Shown here in pieces: positions 55,415 to 64,000 of a DNA stretch of 64,000 nt. Position 1 is the stretch's first letter, and each line of letters opens with the position of its first letter. The stretch spans positions 186,001-250,000 of the forward strand of contig WBMQ01000009.1 of assembly GCA_016630905.1 (NCBI GenBank), read 5' to 3'. Below the pieces are notes generated by a model that saw only the letters and a program-made list of their open reading frames with translations, was not told the DNA's origin and did no database searches. A program made the translations under genes and the position numbers. Source of the stretch: Capillidium heterosporum. Its lineage: Eukaryota; Entomophthoromycota; Entomophthoromycetes; Entomophthorales; Capillidiaceae.

Positions 55415-57962
55415 TTTAATTGATATTCGTGTAGAAACTTAAATATAATATAAAGTTTGAAAGAATCCAAATCGTCCATATATAAAATACTATAACTATT
55501 AATATATATGTTATAAAGTTTAAGCTGTTGCATTGCTATATATTCTGTAGATGTACATACTCATTTTAATTTAAGCGATATAAAATTGACTTTGGATCAT
55601 AACTTTTTGCTTTATCAAAGTTATCATTTTTATATATTTGACTTGGCATTTTCACCATATTGATTTGATACTTTTGCTAAATTAGTTAGCTGCTTTTACC
55701 GACTGGCCTGCAATTTTGCCAATCTGGTCTAAAAATACGATAATATCGATGTAGCAAAGTTGAATTTGAAATAGGCCAAAGATGTTTACCATATCTAGAG
55801 CTTCGATTAAATAAGTGATTTAGTTGATAAAAGTCAGGTTTATATAGAATTTTTATGTCATTATTGCTTTAATGTATATTTTTAAACTAATTTTGGTCGT
55901 ATTAATATCCTTGCTTTTTAATTCTTTTGATAGTAGCCTTTTTTTACTTTGGATACAAATCCAGTCAAATCAATTGCCGTCAGTTCATTTGTGAAAGTTG
56001 ATATATTTTATTATATTGAAATAACAGTTGCTTTATTTTTAGAGAAATTGTAAGACAATCCATAATATCTTTACATAATACCAAATTAGCGATATACCTA
56101 ACTCTAAAGTTAATATAATAAGCTCTAAAAATATCGATTGGTAAGTTTATAAAAGTTGTAGGGTTGTGGATAGCTATATTTTGTTTCAAAGCGGTATATG
56201 TACAAATAGTGATTTTCTAACCTAAATAAAGCCTATAAATAGATGATATAAACTAAATAGACTCAAGTTAAAATTATTTTAACAGAACTTTTTGAAGCTT
56301 GTATTGATAAGTTGATGAACTGTGATATACCTTCTATTCATTAAACTTTTCTGTTGGAATGAGGTATTTACCAAGAGTCAGGAAATTAAAAAATAGAATA
56401 AGTAACTGCGAAAGGAATTTTATACGATAGACTCTATAAATATGATACGTAAACATCTAAGTTAAAGAAACATCGTATACTTGAGTTTGTACCTTTAGTA
56501 TATATTATACATTCGTTTTAAATAGCTTTGGAATCCCATATGAAGTCTTCTTAATTCTAAAAGCAGACAAGATAGTTCAATGACATTTAAGTTTTTGATT
56601 CTTTAAGCCCATTTTATTTAAAATTTGAAGTAGGCTTATATAGTTTTCTACCTATACTATTACTTGAAACTAGGTGTCTTGATTTGTTTTTAAATACCCA
56701 GTGCTGTAAAAGTAAGGACCAAGTTATATTTTGGTGAGAGGAATCTCGTGTCTAACTATAACATCTTCTTTCAAATTGCTAACTTTGAGTTTAAACTGGT
56801 TCTAATTATAGTGAGTGATGATAGTATTGATCAACTCCTTATAATGCACATGGAAAATCTCTTACGGATTGCATAGGCTTCTATAACTTAGAGAGGTGGT
56901 GTTGAGGAAACAACTATCTAGAGCAGTGATGTGGTAAGCTCCTGTACTTATTTATCTGAAATATACATTCGAAGTTAATTTTGATTGTGGCTGTCTCGAT
57001 GTAATAGATACGGACAAAAGCGGCCGTAACTAATAGGCTGATAAGAATAAGAACTAGATTTTATACTTCAAATTAATTGCAGGGAGAGTACATGTTTTTA
57101 GAATAGCCAAGTAGTGACTTTATATACCTGATAGGAAAATTTTAAGTTGAAAAAGGTATATGAGCTACAAGTACTATAAATTAGAAGTTTGATAGGAGCA
57201 CTATTACTCCGAGATATCTGAATAAAAAGTTAACTTTTTATACAAAGTAATGTTTTCCATTCGTGAGAGGTGTGCAATTTAACTAGTACTTTGCAAGCAG
57301 ATAAATTCGTTTTGATGCAATTTAGCTAATTTTACATAGGATCAGCGTTGTATCGATACTTCTGACTTATATAGAACTTATTTCTAAAGTGTATAATATA
57401 TTTAATTGAATAGCTCATCTAAACTAGTGGTTGCTAAAGGCACTAACATCTCAATTCACCAAAGCACAAGGATTTTTACAATATATATAAAATGATTGAT
57501 AAATATCTACTAAAATCATAGATTTAGGTATTTATCTAATAGTTGTATATAAAGATAAATAAATTACATATATACATTTGATTTTTAATTTTTAAAAGTT
57601 GATAACGTTAGCCCAAACATATTTGCAAGTTTTTACCTGAGAGCCTATATGTAACCAAAAAGTGCAAAGATTTTAAATATTTATCAGCCCTATAGGAAGC
57701 AACGTAGCCTTCAATAAACTATAGCTATCTTAAAAACAATCATATAGTGAAAAGTACTAGTAATATAAACTATTGTTTATAAAGTGAAGTGGTAGCTCGT
57801 TAACAATAAGCCAATGTACTAAATATATACCTCCAATTTATAAATTTAATGTGACTATAGGACAAAAATATTATATAATGGTGTATAGCTAAAAGAACAA
57901 TAAACTTATATCTAATTTAATAGACTGTATTCAAACTACTTATTATAACATATATATAAACT
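55415..57962. other. 2.5-kb gene desert
   Basis: Very AT-rich. A 20-nt block at about 55,714-55,733 resembles one at 38,161 in the left arm. No gene supported. Confidence 0.45.
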
Positions 57963-59278
57963 TTAAATTTGTAAAGCCTTGGCCCTCAGCTGTCGAACGA
58001 GTTCAACGGATCGTATAACCCTATCATAGTGGGAGGGAACTCTAAACCAAATTATATATATATATCCAAAAAAACTTACGGCTCAATGTTATCTAGATAC
58101 TCCAGTAGTGATAGTACCAAAGGTAGTTCCGATGCATCAACTTCAGCCAGCTTGTGCCAGGTTTTTGAGCTTACAGTGAAGTTAGGTAAGTTAGAAGTGA
58201 TGATCGACTTGGAAACGATAGCCATAATAACAACTTTAATGCAGACAACCGGCATATCTAGTAATAGATTATTGGTAGCCATTTGCATAGTCGTACCGAT
58301 AGGTCGAAATATAGCATAATAGGTAAGTTTAGCTTCACCCAATACTACTTCCATTAACCCTAGAGCCTCAGGGTCACTTATCAACGCCTTACTGGCGTCG
58401 TTATCGATTGATAAATACAACCTATGGATAACGCTGTTGTGAATATGGTACCTTATCTCCAAATTGGGGCTGTTCTTAAGTAAGTCAAATATAGATTTGT
58501 GAAAGCTGATAAAAGCACCTCGAACTCCATCGTCTACATACTTGTAAACTAAGTTAACGCCATCTCCCAGCTTTACATTAAAAACTTTGCTAACTTTTGA
58601 TAAAAAGAAATTTTAAATAAATTTACCTTGGCATAGCGAAGTTAACGCTTTCCTGCGTTTTACAAAAGAGCTTGCGAGTTAGTATTGGATATTCCACTAT
58701 AAAATTTGCACTTATTGGTGAATATCTATAAAAGCAAGTTACTTTGCAGCGTCTAGATAGTATTTTAAAAATTCATCTTGCAAATCTTCCAAGTTGTGCT
58801 TAGTGTTGCGCCAGTATGCAATGCTGTCGGGCATCCAGTTTATAATGGTCACGAATAGAAAGGCCATGTCAGCACTGAAATTGTGTAGGTTTTCTATCTC
58901 TTTGTTGAGTACTTTTAACTCCAAGGTACTTAGGTTGATTTTGAGGTCGAAGGGTGGGTTGATAAGGGGCCAAGCTCTATTGTCGAGGTACAGTTGGTCG
59001 AGCAAGTACACCATTATTTCGAATTTGGATAGTCGTTTTGGTGGGTGACCATTAGGTTTGTGGTTCGGTATAGTACCGTTACTGATTCCACTCATGTTGG
59101 CTGCATTTAGTTGATTTTTTGAGCTCATATTAGAGTTATGTATCTTAGAAATAGATTTGGTTTTTGAAGTTAGGTAGTTTCGAACCGAACTTGTTGGTAG
59201 GTTGTTGAGAATGATGGATTTGCGACAACTTCGTGAGTCGAGAACTGATCCAAGATTCTTTGGAACTGTATCCTGCAA
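57963..59278 (-). CDS. Unidentified intracellular protein, several exons, one unresolved junction
   Basis: Clear 3' part: exon 58589-58080 (KVFNVKLGDGVNLVYKYVDD ... TWHKLAEVDASELPLVLSLL), a 37-nt intron, and last exon 58041-57963 (VPSHYDRVIRSVELVRQLR, stop TAA). Upstream, exon up to 58627 reads YPILTRKLFCKTQESVNFAM. Further upstream 59,278-58,739 encodes RLSKFEIMVYLLDQLYLDNR and FVTIINWMPDSIAYWRNTK. Between them, around 58,735-58,700, the frames fit only if one base is gained or lost or with an unusual splice. The start may be ATG 59128 (MSSKNQLNA), since no ATG lies between 59,278 and RAD52. Helical and hydrophobic, with no known family. The layout loosely recalls the regulatory part of fungal transcription factors, without a zinc cluster. 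It shares a short divergent promoter with RAD52. Confidence 0.6.
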
Positions 59279-59404
59279 TAATCAGTTTAGTCCTAAATGT
59301 AATTGATGATGACCAACCAATAAAAAGACTAATTATTTAATAGTTTCGGCAAGTTGATTCTAAATAGCTACGTATTCTCCCTTATCTGAAAAAGAAACGC
59401 GAAA

Positions 59405-60705
59405 ATGGAACACAGTCTAAGCAAAAGCGACGCCGAGAGGATTGGCGCTCATTCCTATTCAGCAGCTGAACTTGAAAGTATAAATGTGCAACTCAACAAA
59501 GGTCTTCAAAAGGAGGAAGTGGCTTCCCGTTCTAGCTTCGGTGGAGGTTTGAAATTTTTCATTTACTTTTTGCTAATTTTTAGGAAGAGTAACTTATCTT
59601 GAAGGATGGCGTTCATTCCAGATTGCCAACTCACTATTTGGATTTAATGGATGGTCCACTTCTATAACAAGCCTTGTTACTGACTTTGTATTTTTAAAGT
59701 TTTACAACTATTTATCTAATCAGTTTATAGACCGATATTACTCCTGAAGGAAGATACAATGTCGGTTGTACCGCAACAGTTCGAGTGACACTCAAAGATG
59801 GAAGCTTCCATGAGGTAATTTTTCTTTGCTAGGCTCTAAATTTACAAGGTTTAGGACGTCGGTACCGGAAATGCTGAGAATGCTAAAACCAAGTCCCAGG
59901 CTTTCGATAGGGTACGTTTTTACATTTTTAAAAGCTTACACTTTTAGGCCAAGAAACAGGCTGTTACTGATGCAGTGAAACGTAGCTTACGTTATTTTGG
60001 TTATGGTTTAGGGAATTGTCTCTATGACAAAAAATATGTGCCAGGAAGGAATATCGAGTATAATATGGTAATTTGCATCTATTTACTTTTGTTAAATTTA
60101 ATAAGGTTAAACATAAATCAGGTCAACTAGATTTAGCTACTGATCAAGCTCATGAGCCAATAATTCCTGGATCAACCTTCACCTTTCAAAGTAAAATGAA
60201 CTAGATATTCCAATTAATATGGTTTAGCTCAGCTGGAAAGAAATCAACCCAACCCCTCAATAATCTCTCCCAGTAGCCACTCCAGCTACCAGACGGCCCC
60301 TAGTTTAAGTGATTTACAAATTAAATCCGAAGTTGATAGCACTAGTCCATTACAAGTTCAACTAAAAGGTGCCTCATCTAATGAAAAGTACTAACTTTTA
60401 TAAGAACCTAACGTTAGTGCCACTATGGTCCCTACCAAATCAATATCAATCCTTAAAAAAGGTAATGGCCTTAATTTACTTTGTAGTTAATGCTGTATTT
60501 CCATTAACTAGGTCATGATCACCCTTATCAAGCTCCTTTCAACCCATCGAAAAATATTTTTGCTCGACTTAACAACCCTAGATTGGCAAAAACTTATCTA
60601 CAACCTATCAAGTCAGAAGCATCTACCGAAAACCCGTTTGCTGAGAATAATGGACCTTCTAATCAATCTTCCAACTTTCCTACTCACTCTGATGGTACAT
60701 CTTAA
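59405..60705 (+). CDS. RAD52: RAD52 homologous recombination mediator, 9 exons
   Basis: Anneals single strands and loads Rad51 on RPA-coated ssDNA. Exons 59405-59546, 59584-59687, 59731-59814, 59855-59911, 59948-60067, 60106-60190, 60228-60368, 60405-60461 and 60512-60705 join through 36-50-nt GT-AG introns to 327 residues with no frame problem. Seen: N-terminal [99 protein letters not shown] and [15 protein letters not shown]. These form the conserved DNA-binding ring domain, followed by a short variable C-terminal part with [12 protein letters not shown]. The protein is shorter than yeast Rad52 (about 470). The reduction is in the disordered C-terminal part. Start is the ATG before [12 protein letters not shown]. 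Confidence 0.95.
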
Positions 60706-61409
60706 GCTAGTAATATTTATATTGTGAAGAGATGTCTTGATTTGAAGTACCTATACCCTGCTTTGGTATTTATTTGCTATACTGCTACTATTAAATATGT
60801 TTATTTTATAATTTTACATTTAAAATTTGTTTGAAGATGTGAATTTTATATATGAACATATATTTCTAAAGACATAGCGATGCGATTCCATCATAGCTTA
60901 GCTATATTTTTGAGTTGGTGGATGGCAAGTGATCAATTGTGGCTAGGTACAGAAATACTTTTATAAGGCTCATTATCTTATCAACGCTATTTGAATCCAA
61001 CAATTATTTGCTCTGAAGTATATCGTAACGTAGTCTACTTTATATTTTCATAGACTCAGGTGGATTTTTAGCTGTACTAAATTTCAAAGTATACCATGAT
61101 TAACTAAGCTCTACCAAATATTCATAACAGGCAATCTAAATTTGAAGCAAAGCTTTGCTTAAAAAGATGTAATATACAATGGCCTGTCACTGTAACTTCA
61201 TGTATAGAATATTCGACTATTCATCAAAACTTTTAAATTCTTAGTTTTAGAGTTCAAATGCAATTCCTAGTCACAAAACCATAGATAACTTCTATTGTAA
61301 ATCCATCAACACCTCCAACCTAAACACAAATTTTTGAATACGTCATCTACTTTTCTAATCACTTACAAGCTCAGTTCAAAAATATTTGCCAAGTTTAGTT
61401 ACGATCAAG
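60706..61409. other. Intergenic
   Basis: AT-rich spacer between RAD52 and PPOX. No gene seen. Confidence 0.4.
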
Positions 61410-63013
61410 ATGTTGAAGGACAAAGTTTTAGTTTTAGGTGGCGGTATAACTGGGCTGAACTTGAGCTACCAACTTTTACGCAAGAACCCCAAGTTAAAGG
61501 TAACTTTGATCGAAAGGAGTGGTAGGGTAGGCGGTTGGTTAAATACGTTCAAGTACAAGGACAGTAAGTTGGAGTTAGGACCAAGATCCATCAGGCCTTC
61601 TGGGCTGCCAGGACTGTATACTTTGAATTTAGTAACATTTATTTTTACATTTTTGTTTTTAATTGATTTATCGGTAAATTAAATTAGGTCAAAGACCTCA
61701 ATTTAAGCAACGAAGTCATCCCCATCTCAAAGACCAGTTTGATAGCCAAGACACGATACATCTACTATAAGGAGAAGTTGGTCAAATTACCTACCAATTT
61801 GAAGGAGTTTCTACTTTTTAAAGAAAACATTATGAAGGGTATTATACCAACCATTATAAAGGAAACATTCAGCATATTCAACTCCAATGAAGCTCGAGGT
61901 AAAGACAGGACTATAGGTGAATTTTTCTCAGCCAGATTCAACCCAAATTTAAGTCGCAACCTTTTATCAGCTGTAATACATGGTATATACGCCGGCGATA
62001 TAGACAAGCTTTCCATCAAAAGCTGTTTTAAGCCTCTTTATCTACTCCAACAAAAGTACCGAAGTATAGGTCTAAGTTCAATTTTGTCGTCACTGTTAGA
62101 AAGAAAGAGTGAGGAGATAGCACAATTGGAAACCTCTTTAAGTAAAGATGCTGACCTTTTCAAGGTGTACAAGGACTGCACCATGTACTCCTTTGACAAT
62201 GGGATCGAAACTTTAACTTTGCGACTGAAGGAGAAGCTGGAGCAGTTTGAAAATTTTGATTTAAAAGATAATTTCGACATCAAGGAAATAGATATTAGTA
62301 CTCAGTGTAAAGTTCATGACGCCCAAGGTCAAATTGTTGAAGGTGATAGAGTAATCAGCTGCCTACCGCACAACAACCTAGCTTCCCTGCTCCCAAAGTC
62401 AACCTTAGATACTAAATTCACTTTAGACAATGTAAATGTAGTCGTAATTAATTTAGGGTTTGATGTCCCCTTGCATAGACCTAAAGGGTTCGGATACCTA
62501 ATTCCCAAAAACTATGCGACAGCTCAAAATCCCAACACCGATAAAAAGTACAGTATCGACGGTATAAATATCAAAGATCTGACTTTAGGTGTAGTTTTCG
62601 ACTACGACACCTTCCCTAGCTTGTTCCCCAATTTTCAAGACAGTGTAACTTTGATGATTGGTGGCCATAACTTCCAATCCAACCCTTCCATAATCGACAA
62701 AGATGACGATTTTTGGGCAAGATTTGCAAAGTTAGTTTTAAAGAATCAGCTGGATGTCGACGCTCAACCTACCTTTGTCAAAGTCAATAAGAATAAGGCG
62801 TGTATCCCTCAGTTCCAAGTTGGCCATTTAGAACAAGTTAAAAACCTGGACAAAAGTCTTAAAGAGTTAGATGGCAAGTTGATGGTATGCTCTTCCAGTT
62901 ATTCAGGGGTGGCTATCAACGATTGTGTCATGTATTCTACCAAGTTTGCAAATGATTTTGGTACTAACAAGTTGAAATCCGGTTTAGAAAGTTTTATTGC
63001 TGAGTACAATTAA
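61410..63013 (+). CDS. HEM14: Protoporphyrinogen oxidase (PPOX/HEM14), 2 exons
   Basis: Oxidises protoporphyrinogen IX to protoporphyrin IX on the outer face of the mitochondrial inner membrane, the penultimate step of haem synthesis. Exons 61410-61631 and 61688-63013, intron 56 nt, 515 residues as in the family. Seen: FAD site VLVLGGGITGLNLSYQLL with GRVGGWLNT, LELGPRSIRPSGLPGLYTL (PPOX hallmark), GEFFSARFNPNLSRNLLSAV, HGIYAGDIDKLSIKSCF, and the C-terminal MVCSSSYSGVAINDCV that closes the FAD site. The PPOX pattern separates it from the secreted oxidases in this window, although both belong to the amine-oxidase superfamily. An upstream overlapping frame is a shadow. It is followed after 33 bp by the next gene. 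No oddities. Confidence 0.95.
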
Positions 63014-63046
63014 ACTACTGCTTTTTTAATTTGTTTCAAGTCGAGT

Positions 63047-63955
63047 ATGAGTAACCAAGTTTTAAATATAACGATTGGCACTGCCAGCCCTTATAATACT
63101 TTAAATATCAAGATCAATCAAGTATTTTCTAATATTTTTACATATACCCATTTACATTTCTATACCACTAGGACATCCACAACAAGTTAGGAGTACGGCT
63201 TTGGGACAGCAATTTCATCTTAATCAATTATTTATCCACTTTAAACTTAAACGATAAAACGATATTAGAGGTAACTATTTTCATTTTCATCTTATAGCTT
63301 TAACACCTATCACCCATTTTAACATTCCCTCTTTTAAATAGTTAGGTACTGGTTGTGGTCTAGTAGCAATATTCCTCCATCACCACTACAAGAGTCTAAA
63401 CAAGCTAATACTTACCGACAATTTCGATATATCAGAAGTCCAAGCCAACTTGATCTACAATTTGAACATAAATGATATCACTACTGATAATAACAGAGTT
63501 GAATTACTAAATTTGTGCTGGGGAAAGTTGAACTTCAATGTAGCTAAAGTAAAAGAAATAGATTATATCTTGGGCTCAGATATCTTTTATAATAGGAGTG
63601 GTAACCATATATATTTCATTTATTAAATCTTTCATCATATATACTAATATCTTTATATTTTCAAACAAATAGATTTTGAAGACCTAGTCGTCACCATAGC
63701 CCACCTACTAGAATTCAATAGGGAAGCTAAAGTTTTGGTAGCTTATAGTGAACGGAGGTAAAATTTCATACTTGAAATTTAAAAGTAATATATATATCAT
63801 AATATAGTGCAAAGCGAACTATAGAACCTATGCTAAGGACTTTTAATTTGAAGGCCGAGTTACTACCTATACAACCTATGAACGATATGTTTATCAATAA
63901 TGAATTGGTTGAGATTGAAGATCCTATATATCTAATAGAGATAGCTAGGGAGTAA
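63047..63955 (+). CDS. METTL23-like protein methyltransferase, 5 exons
   Basis: Seven-beta-strand SAM-dependent methyltransferase of the METTL21/METTL23 group, which modifies proteins. Exons 63047-63121, 63172-63270, 63342-63600, 63673-63757 and 63808-63955 give 221 residues (human METTL23 is 190). Seen: LGVRLWDSNFILINYL (substrate entry), SAM motif LELGTGCGLVAI with the Gly-rich loop, LILTDNFD (motif II Asp), YILGSDIFYN (the family D-x-F-Y post-motif), then DFEDLVVTIAHLLE, and VLVAYSERS before a short C-terminal domain. The 5' splice at 63601 and 3' splice at 63341 were chosen because they restore the motif frame. Alternatives nearby break it. Starts 33 bp after the PPOX stop. The target protein is unknown. 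Confidence 0.85.
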
Positions 63956-64000
63956 TGTAAAATATATTTAGTTGCCATAGTTATAAATTAGGACATATTT

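Overview
This window looks like nuclear DNA of a fungus, and an early-diverging lineage is possible, but the sequence does not fix the phylum. The reasons are short GT-AG introns (about 36-72 nt, T/A-rich, usually ending in TTTAG), a gene set with fungal relatives (ALG1, listerin, an SNT1/NCoR-type SANT protein, RAD52, protoporphyrinogen oxidase, CMC4, NSRP1, a DUF4436 protein), standard stop codons in the conserved genes, and long AT-rich gene-poor stretches. No rRNA, tRNA or CRISPR was recognised.

Layout. 1-9.1 kb: gene-poor, with a DUF4436 membrane protein (-), a highly biased lysine-rich secreted protein (+) and several relics. 9.1-19.3 kb: ALG1 (+), a PAF-acetylhydrolase-like lipase (-) and listerin in 13 exons (+). 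19.3-22.9 kb: small secreted and membrane proteins and relics. 22.9-28.7 kb: SNT1-like gene, CMC4 and NSRP1, all +. 28.7-33.7 kb: an unidentified relic and a trypsin-fold protein that has lost its catalytic triad. 33.8-54.4 kb: a cluster of four secreted L-amino-acid-oxidase-like genes. Two of these are the same gene in the arms of a near-perfect 4.4-kb inverted repeat (37,961-42,345 and 50,041-54,425). The arms flank a 7.7-kb spacer holding an equilibrative nucleoside transporter, small secreted or membrane proteins and a third, diverged oxidase. 54.4-58 kb: a dead Tc1/IS630-type transposase touching the repeat edge, then empty AT-rich DNA. 58-64 kb: an unidentified gene (-) facing RAD52 (+), then PPOX and a METTL23-type methyltransferase (+), only 33 bp apart.

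Roles. The conserved genes are housekeeping functions: N-glycosylation, ribosome quality control, chromatin repression, splicing, DNA repair, haem synthesis and mitochondrial IMS biogenesis. The accessory part is dominated by secreted proteins: oxidases, a truncated lipase, a pseudoprotease and small Cys-containing proteins. Much of it is duplicated or decaying.

Two cautions affect the whole window. First, several otherwise healthy genes, including housekeeping ones, carry single-base frame breaks that are mostly +1, which fits residual assembly errors better than pseudogenisation. Second, some gene-poor stretches hold coding-like frames interrupted mostly by TAA/TAG. I read these as decayed genes, but they deserve a direct test. 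Exon boundaries were worked out by eye from reading frame and GT-AG signals.
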